NCBI RefSeq assembly: GCF_001650495.1
Contig: NZ_LWCS01000023.1
Coordinates: 50,828-114,827 of the forward strand
DNA: 64,000 nucleotides
From: Mycolicibacterium iranicum
Lineage (GTDB): Bacteria > Actinomycetota > Actinomycetes > Mycobacteriales > Mycobacteriaceae
Direction of reading: 5' to 3'
The notes below the pieces were generated by a model. It searched no databases. It saw only the letters and a list, made by a program, of their open reading frames with translations, and was not told where the DNA came from. A program made the translations under genes and the position numbers. The first letter of the stretch is position 1. Each line of letters starts with the position of its first letter. Of the stretch, positions 25,556-34,619 are shown piece by piece.

Positions 25556-26487
25556 CAGCCCAGTATGTCCGATACCGGCGCACTTTCGACCGTGACGCGG
25601 TCGGGCAGGTCGGCTCCGGCTCTGGCCACGGTCAGCGCCGACGTCAGCGTCGCCGCCCGCACCGCGGCGGTCAGGGCGTCGGTCCCGATGGCCGCGAGTT
25701 GGGGCCGGCGCTCGGCACCGAGCAGGTCCATCGACCACAGAGCGTCGATCAGCCCCGTCATGAACGCATCTCCAGCGCCCACGGTGTCCACCACGTCGAC
25801 ATTCCCCGCAGGTACCCGCACGGTCCCCGCAGCACACATGGCCACAGCGCCGTCGGCGCCGAGCGTCCCGACGACGATCGACGGCCCGAGTGCCAGCCAC
25901 GCCGTCGCGATCTGTTCCGGTGTGCGGGTGGGGTCGATCCAGTGCATGTCCTCGCTGCTGGCTTTGACGACGTCGGCTCGTTCGAGCAGACGGTCGACGC
26001 GGGAACGTGCCGCGTCAGCGTCTGTGAGCAGTGCCGGACGGATGTTCGGGTCGAACGTGAAGGTCGCCGACACGCGGTAAGTGTCGATCAGTGCCTTGGT
26101 CGCGAGGCAGCCCGGTTCGAGGACCGCCGCGATCGAGCCGGTGTGCACCACCAGGGGAGGCGCCGCCTCGGGAGTGCCTGATAGCGCCCACTCGATGTCG
26201 AAGGAGTACGTCGCCGCGCCTGAATCGTCGAGAACAGCGTGCGCCGTCGCGGTCTTGGCTGCGTCCGTGCTCCCCGAAACCAGATGTACGCCTGAGGATT
26301 CGACGTACTCGGTGATGCGCCTACCGCAGTCATCGGTGCCGATGTGGGTCAGGAAGTCGACGCTGCGACCGAGCCGCGCCAATCCGACCGCGACATTCAG
26401 TGGGCTGCCGCCGACATGCTCTCCGAGCACGTGTCCGTCGCGCTCCACGATGTCGATCAGCGCTTCGCCGATTACCAGTGCCCGCAC
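25555..26487 (-). CDS. PfkB-family sugar kinase (fructokinase-like)
   Basis: A 310-residue ribokinase-fold kinase with GGSPLNVAVGLARLG near residue 25-40 and the catalytic DTVGAGDAFMTGL block near residue 245. GTG 26487 (VRALVIGEALID) is chosen; a longer reading runs into the ligD leader. The stop overlaps the ku start, so the kinase and ku are co-translated, and the promoter region is shared with divergent ligD (41 bases). Likely phosphorylates a hexose; the link to DNA repair may be only positional. Confidence 0.9.
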   Translation of the reverse strand: MRALVIGEALIDIVERDGHVLGEHVGGSPLNVAVGLARLGRSVDFLTHIGTDDCGRRITEYVESSGVHLVSGSTDAAKTATAHAVLDDSGAATYSFDIEWALSGTPEAAPPLVVHTGSIAAVLEPGCLATKALIDTYRVSATFTFDPNIRPALLTDADAARSRVDRLLERADVVKASSEDMHWIDPTRTPEQIATAWLALGPSIVVGTLGADGAVAMCAAGTVRVPAGNVDVVDTVGAGDAFMTGLIDALWSMDLLGAERRPQLAAIGTDALTAAVRAATLTSALTVARAGADLPDRVTVESAPVSDILG

Positions 26488-26528
26488 GGGTTCGACGCTA
26501 CCTGGCGATTTGTGGGTAATACGGTGAA

Positions 26529-28817
26529 GTGGTGGACCGTTATGACCGGGTGAGGCTGACCAACCCGGACAAGGTGCTGTATCCGGCGACGGGCACGACA
26601 AAGGGAGAGGTCTTCGACTACTACGTCAACGTCGCCGAGGCGATGCTGCCCCACATCGCCGGGCGGCCGGTCACCCGCAAGCGGTGGCCCAACGGCGTTG
26701 AGGAGTCCTCGTTCTTCGAGAAACAGCTGGCGTCGTCGGCGCCGGATTGGCTCGACCGCGGCACCATCGCCCACAAGTCGGGCACGACCACCTATCCGGT
26801 CATCGACACCGTCGAGGGACTCGCGTGGATCGCGCAGCAGGCCGCGCTCGAAGTCCACGTGCCGCAGTGGCGTTTCGCCGACGCCGCCGGCGGGCGGGCG
26901 GGAAACGACTCAGTGGGCCCCGCGACGCGGATCGTGTTCGATCTCGACCCCGGTGAGGGAGTGACCTTCCGTCAACTCTGCGAGGTCGCCCACGAGGTGC
27001 GGGATCTGATCACCGACATCGGTTTGACGACGTACCCGTTGACCAGCGGCAGCAAGGGACTTCACCTCTATGTCCCGCTGGAGGAACCGATCAGCTCCCG
27101 AGGTGCGTCGGTCCTGGCCAAGCGGGTGGCTCAACAGCTGGAGCAGTCGATGCCGAAACAGGTCACCGCGACGATGACGAAGAGTCTGCGCGACGGCAAG
27201 GTGTTTCTGGACTGGAGTCAGAACAACGGCAACAAAACCACCATCGCACCGTATTCGCTTCGCGGACGGGAACATCCGACCGTCGCCGCACCGAGGACGT
27301 GGGACGAGATCGCGGATCCGGCGTTGCGGCACCTGACTTTCGACGAGGTTCTCGAGCGCCTCGACAGCGACGGCGATCTGCTCGCCGGTTTGGATCCGCC
27401 GCTGCCTTCGACCGACAAGCTCACGCGGTATCGCTCCATGCGCGACCGCACGAAGACACCGGAACCAGTGCCTTCCGAGGCGCCGCAAAGCGGGAACAAC
27501 GACAAGTTCGTCATCCAGGAACACCACGCTCGCCGCCTGCACTACGATTTCCGGCTGGAACGGGACGGGGTCCTCGTCAGCTGGGCGGTGCCCAAGAACC
27601 TGCCCGACACTCCCGCGGTGAATCACCTAGCCGTGCACACCGAGGACCACCCGATGGACTACATCGACTTCGCAGGCGCGATACCGAAGGGTGAGTATGG
27701 CGGTGGCGAGGTCTACATCTGGGACACCGGCACGTACGAGACCGAGAAGTTCAACGACAACCCTCCGGACGGTCCTGCCAAGGGAGGCGAGGTGATCGTC
27801 ACCCTGCACGGTACGAAGATCGAGGGCCGCTACGCACTGATCCAGACCGACGGGAAGAACTGGCTCGCGCACAGGATGAAGGACCAGCCCAAGCTCTCGG
27901 TGGGGGATCTGTCGCCGATGCTGACGACCGAAGGCTCGGTTGAGCGACTGACCAAGGCGCAGTGGGCATTCGAGGGGAAGTGGGACGGTTACCGGCTGCT
28001 GGTCGAGGCCGACCACGGCAAGCTGACGCTGCGCTCGCGGCGTGGGCGGGATGTCACGGGCGAGTACCCGCAGCTTAAGGCGTTGGCAGCCGACCTGGCA
28101 GACCACCACGTGATTCTCGACGGCGAGGCGGTCGCGCTGGACGAATCGGGGGTGCCAAGCTTCAGCGAGATGCAGAACCGAGCCCGCTCAACGCGATTGG
28201 AGTTCTGGGCATTCGACATCCTGTTCCTCGACGGGCGATCTCTGATGAAGGCGAAGTACCGCGACCGCCGAAAGATACTGGAGGCGCTTGCCGACGGCGG
28301 CGGACTGATCGTGCCAGAGCCGCTCGACGGTGACGGCCCGGAGGCGTTGGAGTACGCGAGATCTCGTGGCTGGGAGGGCGTGATCGCGAAAAAGCGGGAC
28401 TCCACCTACCAGCCGGGCCGCAGGTCGTCGTCGTGGATCAAGGACAAGATCTGGAATACCCAGGAGGTGGTGATCGGCGGATGGCGGCAGGGCGAAGGCG
28501 GCCGCACCAGCGGAATCGGTGCGCTGATGCTCGGCATCCCCGGCGAGGAGGGCCTGCAGTTCGTCGGCCGCGTGGGAACCGGCTTCACCGAGAAGCAGTT
28601 GACGTCCCTGAAAAAGGTACTGGCTCCGTTGGAGACCGATGGATCACCCTTTGCTGCAAAGCTTTCGGGACCTGACGCCAAAGGCGTGACCTTCGTGCGC
28701 CCTGAGTTGGTGGGGGAGGTGCGCTACAGCGAACGCACGTCGGACAACAGGTTGCGGCAGCCCAGCTGGCGCGGGCTGCGCGACGACAAGACGCCGGACG
28801 ACGTCAGGTGGGAGTGA
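26529..28817 (+). CDS. ligD: ATP-dependent DNA ligase D (POL-PE-LIG)
   Basis: A 762-residue multifunctional end-joining enzyme in mycobacterial domain order. The polymerase/primase domain (1-295) has the metal-binding VFDLDPGEG and TSGSKGLHLYVPL. The 3'-phosphoesterase (about 322-455) has HHARRLHYDFRLERDG. The ATP-dependent ligase (about 465-762) has adenylation motif EGKWDGYR (Lys about 483), LDGEAVAL and WIKDKIW. Either of two adjacent GTG codons (26529, 26532) may start it. It is divergent from the kinase-ku operon and partners with Ku. Confidence 0.96.
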   Translation: MVDRYDRVRLTNPDKVLYPATGTTKGEVFDYYVNVAEAMLPHIAGRPVTRKRWPNGVEESSFFEKQLASSAPDWLDRGTIAHKSGTTTYPVIDTVEGLAWIAQQAALEVHVPQWRFADAAGGRAGNDSVGPATRIVFDLDPGEGVTFRQLCEVAHEVRDLITDIGLTTYPLTSGSKGLHLYVPLEEPISSRGASVLAKRVAQQLEQSMPKQVTATMTKSLRDGKVFLDWSQNNGNKTTIAPYSLRGREHPTVAAPRTWDEIADPALRHLTFDEVLERLDSDGDLLAGLDPPLPSTDKLTRYRSMRDRTKTPEPVPSEAPQSGNNDKFVIQEHHARRLHYDFRLERDGVLVSWAVPKNLPDTPAVNHLAVHTEDHPMDYIDFAGAIPKGEYGGGEVYIWDTGTYETEKFNDNPPDGPAKGGEVIVTLHGTKIEGRYALIQTDGKNWLAHRMKDQPKLSVGDLSPMLTTEGSVERLTKAQWAFEGKWDGYRLLVEADHGKLTLRSRRGRDVTGEYPQLKALAADLADHHVILDGEAVALDESGVPSFSEMQNRARSTRLEFWAFDILFLDGRSLMKAKYRDRRKILEALADGGGLIVPEPLDGDGPEALEYARSRGWEGVIAKKRDSTYQPGRRSSSWIKDKIWNTQEVVIGGWRQGEGGRTSGIGALMLGIPGEEGLQFVGRVGTGFTEKQLTSLKKVLAPLETDGSPFAAKLSGPDAKGVTFVRPELVGEVRYSERTSDNRLRQPSWRGLRDDKTPDDVRWE

Positions 28818-28823
28818 GCGCTG

Positions 28824-29756
28824 TCAGCCGCCGTCGAGGTGCTCCCGGTAGAAGTCGGCCAGCCGCTCGACGGCTGCGTCGACGTATTCGGGGACGTCGT
28901 ACATCTCGTAATGCCCGGCACCCTCGACGATCAACAGGTCCACCGGGTTCGGAGCGAGCTCCCACAGTTTCATCCCCGCCTCATAGGATCCGGTGACCCC
29001 CTTCCGTCCTGCGAGAACGACCTGGAGGGGCTGGGTCATCAGCTGGTCGACCAGGTGGAACGCGTCGAAACCCATGAGGAGAGCGTCACTTCGCGCGAGC
29101 CGGCGGTTCGTGGAACGCGGGTGCCGGCCGCGCGGTGTGCGGTAGTACTCGATCGCCTGCGTGTTGTCGATGTCGGTGATACCGGCCGTTTCAGCATCCT
29201 CCGGGGTATCGGGCAGCCAGTTGTGCCGGCCGAGCCCGCCGCGACGAACTTCGTCGGTCCGCTCGGCGGCGAGACGGTCCAGCGCCGCCGCGGGACCTTC
29301 GGGTGCGAAGGCTTCGGACCGCCACGTGTCACCCATGTTGCCCGCGACGACGGTGCCGACCGCCCGGATTCGGTGGTCTGTGCGCGCGGTGTGCACGGCG
29401 TATCCACCGCCGGCACAGATGCCGAGCACGCCGATGCGCCCGGGATCGACGCCGGGAACGGTCTGGAGTGTGTCGATGGCGTAGGAAATGTCCTCCCCTC
29501 GGCGGTAGGGATCTTCCAGATCCCGCGGCTCGCCGCCGCTGGCTCCCTGGTGTCCGGGATCGAAGACGAGGGCGGCGATTCCACGCGCAGCCAGCCCGGA
29601 CGCATAGTTCGCGCCGATCTGCTCCTTGACGCTGCTCCCCGGCGTCGACAGGACGACCGCCGGCAGTGGTCGTGCCTCGTCGACGTCGTCCGGTAGGTGA
29701 AGCTCGGCTGCCAGATCGAAGGGTCCGCGGGAGATCGTGATGGGCATGGTGGTCAT
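28824..29756 (-). CDS. Alpha/beta hydrolase with Cys-type nucleophile elbow
   Basis: A 310-residue hydrolase of the dienelactone-hydrolase-like/YcjY group: FDPGHQGASGGEPRD, then the nucleophile elbow GICAGGGY where Cys replaces Ser, and a C-terminal His in EGAGHYEMYD. ATG 29756 gives the sequence before the first strand; the longer reading adds a low-complexity leader. It is convergent with ligD. The gene 109 bases upstream on the same strand is an SDR, so the two could be co-expressed. Substrate unknown. Confidence 0.87.
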   Translation of the reverse strand: MTTMPITISRGPFDLAAELHLPDDVDEARPLPAVVLSTPGSSVKEQIGANYASGLAARGIAALVFDPGHQGASGGEPRDLEDPYRRGEDISYAIDTLQTVPGVDPGRIGVLGICAGGGYAVHTARTDHRIRAVGTVVAGNMGDTWRSEAFAPEGPAAALDRLAAERTDEVRRGGLGRHNWLPDTPEDAETAGITDIDNTQAIEYYRTPRGRHPRSTNRRLARSDALLMGFDAFHLVDQLMTQPLQVVLAGRKGVTGSYEAGMKLWELAPNPVDLLIVEGAGHYEMYDVPEYVDAAVERLADFYREHLDGG

Positions 29757-29864
29757 CGTTTCGATGCCTTTCGGTCGCCTGCTCGGGGTGGAGAACCCAG
29801 GTGTGGGGTGATCCATTCCGACGAATCGTGGTCCGGCCGCCGCCTTTATCGCGGCGCCGGAAAC

Positions 29865-30608
29865 TCAGAACTGACTGACACCGCCGTCGACGTAGACCTC
29901 TGACCCAGTCATGAACGAGCTGGCCTCGGACGCCAAGAAGGCGACCACATTGCCGATCTCCTCGGGTCGTGCACGGCGCTTCATCGGCACGGTGAGGGTC
30001 AGGTCGTCCAGGGCGCCGTCGTTTCCGGAGAACAGGTCGGCCAGGCCCGGAGTCTGGGTGAGCCCCGGCGCGACGACGTTGACCCGGATCTTGCGGTCGA
30101 CGAGTTCGGCGGCCCAACTGCGGGCCAGAGAACGGATTGCGGCCTTCGACGCGGCATAGACGCTGGCCCCCGGGGCGGCTTTCACGTCGCCGTTCGAGCC
30201 GCACAGAATGATCGAGGCGCCCTCGTTCAACAGCGGCAGGGTGGCTTGGACGGCGAAGATGACGCCGCCGACGTTGGTGTCGAAGATCGTGGTGTGGTGC
30301 TCCCACGTGAGATTGCCCAGTGTCGCGAACTCATTGATGCCGGCATTGGCGAAGACGACATCCAGGCGGCGCCCGGCCGCGTCGATGGTGCCCGCGACGC
30401 GATCGAGATCGGCCTGCACGGTGACGTCGGCCTGAATGAAACTCGCGTGCTCGGGGCCGATACCGGCCACCGCGTCTTCGAGGGCCTCGCGACGACGGCC
30501 CACCAAGAAGACATAGGCCCCTTCCTGTGCAAGCGCTTGCGCTCCGGCAAGCCCGATTCCCGATGTGGCTCCGGTGACGAGCGCGGTCTTGCCCGTGAGG
30601 TTCGGCAT
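29865..30608 (-). CDS. Short-chain dehydrogenase/reductase beside a TetR gene
   Basis: A 247-residue SDR with VTGATSGIGLAGAQAL, FANAGIN, Ser in LCGSNGD, YAASK and VVAPGLTQTPG. It is divergent from a TetR gene, and the intergenic region has two copies of a TACCGATCGGT operator, so its expression is likely TetR-controlled. Such pairs often respond to electrophiles or aldehydes; no substrate can be assigned. Confidence 0.9.
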   Translation of the reverse strand: MPNLTGKTALVTGATSGIGLAGAQALAQEGAYVFLVGRRREALEDAVAGIGPEHASFIQADVTVQADLDRVAGTIDAAGRRLDVVFANAGINEFATLGNLTWEHHTTIFDTNVGGVIFAVQATLPLLNEGASIILCGSNGDVKAAPGASVYAASKAAIRSLARSWAAELVDRKIRVNVVAPGLTQTPGLADLFSGNDGALDDLTLTVPMKRRARPEEIGNVVAFLASEASSFMTGSEVYVDGGVSQF

Positions 30609-30619
30609 GGGTTCCCTTA

Positions 30620-30671
30620 GTTTTGTACCGATCGGTTGAATGCCTACCGTACCAGTTTTGTACCGATCGGT
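30620..30671. promoter_or_regulatory. Twin TetR operators (direct repeats with palindromic core)
   Basis: GTTTTGTACCGATCGGT occurs at 30620-30636 and again at 30655-30671, each with the perfect palindrome ACCGATCGGT. The 35-base spacing is close to three helical turns. Placed between the divergent SDR and TetR genes. Confidence 0.75.
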
Positions 30672-30705
30672 CGCATCGGGCGGGTGCGGAACTAGGATCG
30701 TGGCC

Positions 30706-31320
30706 ATGAGCGCAGAACAACGGCACGCCGGAGGTCGGCCGCGCGCATTCGACGAAGGGCGGGCGCTCGACCGAGCCATCGAGGTGTTCTGGCGTCTCGG
30801 CTACGAAGGCGCGTCACTGGCCGAGTTGACGCATGCGATGGGCATCAACAAGCCGAGCCTCTATGCCGCGTACGGGAGTAAAGAGGAGCTTTTCGCCCGG
30901 GCGCTGCAGCGCTACGGCGGGTCCTACCACGAACACCTAAACGAACTTCTGGCGCATCCCCGCGCCTACGACGTCATCGAGTCCTACCTGCGGGCCACGG
31001 CGAAGGCTGTACGTGCGGGAATCCTGCCGGGGTGTCTGTCGATCCAGGGCGGACTCTCCTGCGCGCCCGACAATGCGCGCATACCGCAACTGCTAGCCGA
31101 CTACCGGCGCGGGATCGAGGATGCCGTCGCAAAGGCATTGGCCGCAACCGAAGACGCGCCGGGTCTCGACACGACCGCGCTGGCGGGGTATGCGGTGACG
31201 ATCGGGCAGGGCCTCGCGGTGGACGCCGCGGCCGGCGTCCCGCAGGCAAGGCTGGACGCCGTGGTCGACGTGGCGCTGGCCGGTCTTGCGACATCCCTGC
31301 CGCGCCGCGCGCAGGGGTGA
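30706..31320 (+). CDS. TetR/AcrR-family regulator
   Basis: A 204-residue TetR regulator. The HTH (about 12-55) reads AIEVFWRLGYEGASLAELTHAMGINKPSLYAAYGSKEELF, followed by the LmrA/YxaF-like C-terminal domain with GCLSIQGGLSC. ATG 30706 follows both operators, so autorepression is probable. It most likely represses the divergent SDR gene. The two Cys residues in the GCLSIQGGLSC segment are common in this subgroup and may sense thiol-reactive compounds. Confidence 0.9.
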   Translation: MSAEQRHAGGRPRAFDEGRALDRAIEVFWRLGYEGASLAELTHAMGINKPSLYAAYGSKEELFARALQRYGGSYHEHLNELLAHPRAYDVIESYLRATAKAVRAGILPGCLSIQGGLSCAPDNARIPQLLADYRRGIEDAVAKALAATEDAPGLDTTALAGYAVTIGQGLAVDAAAGVPQARLDAVVDVALAGLATSLPRRAQG

Positions 31321-31385
31321 TTGCGCGCGGCGGAAATGTCACCGACGTCCTGATGCATCTCGGGCGCAACCGATTTTGTCGGTGG

Positions 31386-31401
31386 TCGAATGTATGTTCG
31401 A
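31386..31401 (+). promoter_or_regulatory. LexA (SOS) box
   Basis: TCGAATGTATGTTCGA differs at one position from the mycobacterial SOS box TCGAAC-N4-GTTCGA and lies three bases before the ATG at 31405. LexA boxes before 13E12-family genes are known in M. tuberculosis. Confidence 0.65.
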
Positions 31402-31404
31402 AGT

Positions 31405-32961
31405 ATGGCGGGGGAGGCGTTGCGGGCCGCGGTTGCGGCGGTAGCTGCCGCCGTGGCGGAGCTGGCGGCCTGCGAGGTAGACCTGGTGACGTGTCCGGAT
31501 CTGGTGGCGGCCCTCGACGAGGTGGAAACCGTGGGATGTCGGCTACCGGCGGTGAGGTCGCGGTTGTTGGCGCGGCTGCAGGTCGAGGCCACCGCGCAGC
31601 AGATGGGCGCCAAGTCGTGGAAAGAGGTGCTGGCGATCCGGTGGCGGATTTCCACCGGTGAGGCTAACCGGCGCTTGAATGAGGCCGCGGTGTTGGCGCC
31701 GCGCCAACCGGTGACCGGGCCGGTGGTGGCGCCGGTGCTGGCTGCCACCGCGGCTGCCCAAGCGCTCGGGCTGATCAACGCCGAACACGTCGAGGTGATC
31801 TGCAGGGCGGTCAAGAAGTTGCCGGGGTTCGTCGATCAGGCGACGCGTGAGCAGTTCGAAGTCACCCTCGTGCGTGCCGCGGTCGGGGCCGGGCCCAAAG
31901 AACTGCGCGATGCCGCGGAGTTGATGCTGTTGCTGCTCGATCAGGATGGCCCCGAACCCGATGACCTCGACCGAGGCCGAAAGCGTGGCCTCACCAAGCA
32001 CAAGCAACGCGATGACGGCATGGTCGAGCTGTCGGCCACCTTGACCCCGGAGGCGTGGGCGGTGTGGGAACCCATTTTCGCCAAGTACGCCGCTCCGGGC
32101 ATGTGTAACCCCGACGACGAGCAGCCCTGCACCTCGGGCACCCCGACCCAAGAACAGATCGACAACGATCACCGCAGCCCGGCCCAACGTCAACACGACG
32201 CGATCGTGGCCATCGGGCGGATCGCGTTGATGAGTGGGGATCTCGGCACGCTCAACGGGCTACCGGTGTCGGTGATCATCCGCACCACCATCCAAGACCT
32301 GGAATCCCGAGCCGGGGTCGGCGTCAGCGGTGGCGGCACCCGACTGCCGATCAAAGACGTCATCCGGATGGCCGGCCACGCCCACCACTATCTGGCGGTG
32401 TTCGACCGGTCCACCGGCTCTGCCTTGGAGTTGTTGCGCACCAGACGCATTGCCTCCCCCGCGCAACGGATCATGCTCATCGCCCGCGAGGGCGGCTGCA
32501 CCAAACCCGGCTGCACGGTCGGCGCGTACGGGTCGCAGGTCCATCACGTCACCGCCGATTGGGTCGACGGTGGCAACACCAACGTCGACGAGCTGGGTTT
32601 GGCGTGTGGGCCCGACAACCGCAGTGTCACCGATGGCGGCTGGACCACCCGGATGAACGAGCGCTGCGAGGTCGAATGGATCCCGCCGCCACCCCTGGAC
32701 ACCGGACAGGCCCGGATCAACAACTACCACCGACCCGAGCGCCTCCTGCGACAGGACCCAGAACCACCCGGCGACAACACCACGTCGCCGGCGCAAGCCC
32801 CCCAGGAGCAGACTCACCAATGGCACACGGCCACCGCGGGACAGCTCGACAAAAGCCATCCAGGCGCCGAGATCGATGCCACCGACAAAACAGCCCCGAG
32901 CCCAGCCGACAACCCAGACCAACCCGGCGGACCCGCACCCCCCGACAACCAAGCCGCCTGA
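31405..32961 (+). CDS. 13E12-family protein (DUF222 with HNH endonuclease domain)
   Basis: A 518-residue protein with an N-terminal DUF222 region (about 1-320: MGAKSWKEVLAIRWRISTGEANRRL, ELSATLTPEAWAVWEPIF) and a C-terminal HNH nuclease domain (about 360-420: CTKPGCTVGAYGSQVHHV...DELGLACGPDNR). A Pro/Asp/Gln-rich tail follows. The ATG at 31405 is preferred because an earlier ATG at 31390 lies within the LexA box. The family occurs in many copies in actinobacteria, partly as repeat elements; its job is unclear, possibly DNA cleavage during stress or mobility. Confidence 0.9.
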   Translation: MAGEALRAAVAAVAAAVAELAACEVDLVTCPDLVAALDEVETVGCRLPAVRSRLLARLQVEATAQQMGAKSWKEVLAIRWRISTGEANRRLNEAAVLAPRQPVTGPVVAPVLAATAAAQALGLINAEHVEVICRAVKKLPGFVDQATREQFEVTLVRAAVGAGPKELRDAAELMLLLLDQDGPEPDDLDRGRKRGLTKHKQRDDGMVELSATLTPEAWAVWEPIFAKYAAPGMCNPDDEQPCTSGTPTQEQIDNDHRSPAQRQHDAIVAIGRIALMSGDLGTLNGLPVSVIIRTTIQDLESRAGVGVSGGGTRLPIKDVIRMAGHAHHYLAVFDRSTGSALELLRTRRIASPAQRIMLIAREGGCTKPGCTVGAYGSQVHHVTADWVDGGNTNVDELGLACGPDNRSVTDGGWTTRMNERCEVEWIPPPPLDTGQARINNYHRPERLLRQDPEPPGDNTTSPAQAPQEQTHQWHTATAGQLDKSHPGAEIDATDKTAPSPADNPDQPGGPAPPDNQAA

Positions 32962-32969
32962 CGGCCTCG

Positions 32970-33569
32970 TCACACCGGCGGCTCGGGGTCATATTGGATG
33001 CCGCGACGTACCTCGCGTGCGCGGTCGGCACCCGCGATGCGAGCGACCAGGTGTAGCGCCATATCGATGCCGGCAGACACGCCCGCGGAGGTGATCGTGT
33101 CGCCCGAGTCGACGAAGCGGGCCTCGCTGCGTACGTCGATCGTGGGATCGAGCTCAGCGAGCACATCGAGGGATTGCCAGTGGGTGGTGGCGGGCCGGTC
33201 GCGGAGAATGCCGGCTGCTGCGTACACCAGTGAACCCGTGCACACGCTGGTCATCAACGTGCCGTCCTCCCGGCGGCTACGGACCCACTCGAGTCTCGCC
33301 TCGTCCTTGAGCTGAGGTCGGGTGCCCTGCCCGCCGGGATATATCAGCACGTTCAATCCGGGACGGTCGGCTTCGCTGTGGTCAACGCGAACCTTCAATC
33401 CCTTGGCGCACAACACTTCACCACCCGGCTGGGAGAAGGTGTACACCCGCCAGCCGTCATCGGGCCACGTTCTGGTCCAAAAGGACAGGACTTCCCACGG
33501 TCCGATCGCATCGAGTTCCTCGACATCGGGGAACAACAGGATTCCGATGTGCTTGGCGCCGTCCGTCAT
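32970..33569 (-). CDS. DJ-1/PfpI family protein
   Basis: A 199-residue class I amidotransferase-like protein: ILLFPDVEELDAIGPWEVL, the nucleophile elbow SVCTGSLVYAAAGIL (Cys about residue 110) and DSGDTITSAGVSAGIDMAL. It is closest to the isonitrile hydratase-like subgroup, but neighbours do not support a nitrile pathway. It lies 17 bases after the SRPBCC gene stop and may share the ArsR-controlled transcript. Confidence 0.9.
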   Translation of the reverse strand: MTDGAKHIGILLFPDVEELDAIGPWEVLSFWTRTWPDDGWRVYTFSQPGGEVLCAKGLKVRVDHSEADRPGLNVLIYPGGQGTRPQLKDEARLEWVRSRREDGTLMTSVCTGSLVYAAAGILRDRPATTHWQSLDVLAELDPTIDVRSEARFVDSGDTITSAGVSAGIDMALHLVARIAGADRAREVRRGIQYDPEPPV

Positions 33570-33586
33570 GACTCAACCATGCCGCA

Positions 33587-34237
33587 TCAGGACGCGTCCG
33601 ACGGAGGAGGGTCGCCGCGAAAGAAGGCGATCGAGTTGTCGGCGGAGCGGCGTGCCACGCCGGCATCCTCGCCGGAGGCGACCTGCGCTGTGTACCAGCC
33701 CTCGCCGGCGTCGCGGATGTAGTTCCTGCCTTCGCCCGTGGTGGCCCACTCCTCTTCCTTGAAATCGTCGGGCACGGCCGCGCCGATTTCCAGGTGGATC
33801 GCCAGCCCGAGCAGCGCCAGATCCCAGCCGATGCCGACGGCTCCCGGTCCGTACTGCGGCCACATGTCGTCATCGGCCACAGCGATGTGGTCGAGTTGCA
33901 TGCGCGCCTGCTCGGGGCCCTCATCGATGATCGTCAGCTCGATCCAGCTGACGCCACCACCGAATTCCCATGTGGCGGTGAAGGTTCGGGGTGGATCACA
34001 CGTCAGAATCGTGCCCGACGCATTGCCCTCGACCTGATACTGCCCGTTCAACCGGAGATCTCCGTGCACCGGGGCGAACCATCTCGGCAGTCGCGCGGCA
34101 CTGGTGCACGCATCCCAGAGATCTGCCGCATCGGTGGGATAGCTGCGGCTGAGCGTGACGACGCGCGCCTCGCCCGCTTCCAAGGTTCGGCTTCCCACCG
34201 TCCGCTCTACTGCGTTCACGTGATGGCTGACATCCAT
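33587..34237 (-). CDS. SRPBCC (AHSA1-like) ligand-binding protein
   Basis: A 216-residue START/AHSA1-fold protein: TLSRSYPTDAADLWDACTSAARLPRWFAPV, GNASGTILTCDPPRTFTATWEFGG, and a C-terminal DUF-like extension ending GEDAGVARRSADNSIAFF. ATG 34237 has an AAGGAGAAC site upstream. It directly follows an ArsR gene, a pairing common in actinobacteria in which the regulator controls the SRPBCC protein. Ligand unknown. Confidence 0.88.
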   Translation of the reverse strand: MDVSHHVNAVERTVGSRTLEAGEARVVTLSRSYPTDAADLWDACTSAARLPRWFAPVHGDLRLNGQYQVEGNASGTILTCDPPRTFTATWEFGGGVSWIELTIIDEGPEQARMQLDHIAVADDDMWPQYGPGAVGIGWDLALLGLAIHLEIGAAVPDDFKEEEWATTGEGRNYIRDAGEGWYTAQVASGEDAGVARRSADNSIAFFRGDPPPSDAS

Positions 34238-34251
34238 GCTGTTGTTCTCCT

Positions 34252-34599
34252 TCAGTGGTCGTCGCGAGGGTCGGGGCGGCGCTGTCGTTTGCCTCGGGCT
34301 ATCTCGGTTGACAGGGCGTCGAGGCGCGGTGTCCAGAATCGGCGGAAGTTGCTCAGCCATTCGTCGACGTCGTGCAGCGCCGTCGGGTCCACCGCGTACA
34401 TCCGCCGCTGCCCGTCCGGTCGCACAGTGGTGAAGCCGTTGTCTCGCAACACTTTCAAATGCTGTGAGACTGCGGGCTGGGTGATCGAGAATTCGTCCTG
34501 GATTGCTGCCGTGAGCACCCCTGCCGACTGCTCGCCCTGTGCGAGCAGCTCGAGGATCCGGCGTCGCACCGGATCGCCCAGGACGTCGAACGCGTGCAC
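34252..34599 (-). CDS. ArsR-family regulator
   Basis: A 115-residue winged-helix regulator: FDVLGDPVRRRILELLAQGEQSAGVL, recognition helix TQPAVSQHLKVLRDNGF and wing TVRPDGQRRMYAVD. It lacks the metal-binding ELCVCDL motif, so it belongs to the non-metal group paired with SRPBCC proteins. GTG 34599 start. A perfect 14-bp palindrome lies 21 bases upstream and is the likely self-operator. Confidence 0.9.
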   Translation of the reverse strand: MHAFDVLGDPVRRRILELLAQGEQSAGVLTAAIQDEFSITQPAVSQHLKVLRDNGFTTVRPDGQRRMYAVDPTALHDVDEWLSNFRRFWTPRLDALSTEIARGKRQRRPDPRDDH

Positions 34600-34619
34600 G
34601 TTCAGAAGTTAAAACTAAA

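Noticed and set aside
24263..26080. 605-codon plus-strand frame opposite ku and the kinase
   Set aside because: Antisense to two well-identified genes; its composition follows from the Lys-repeat region and high GC.
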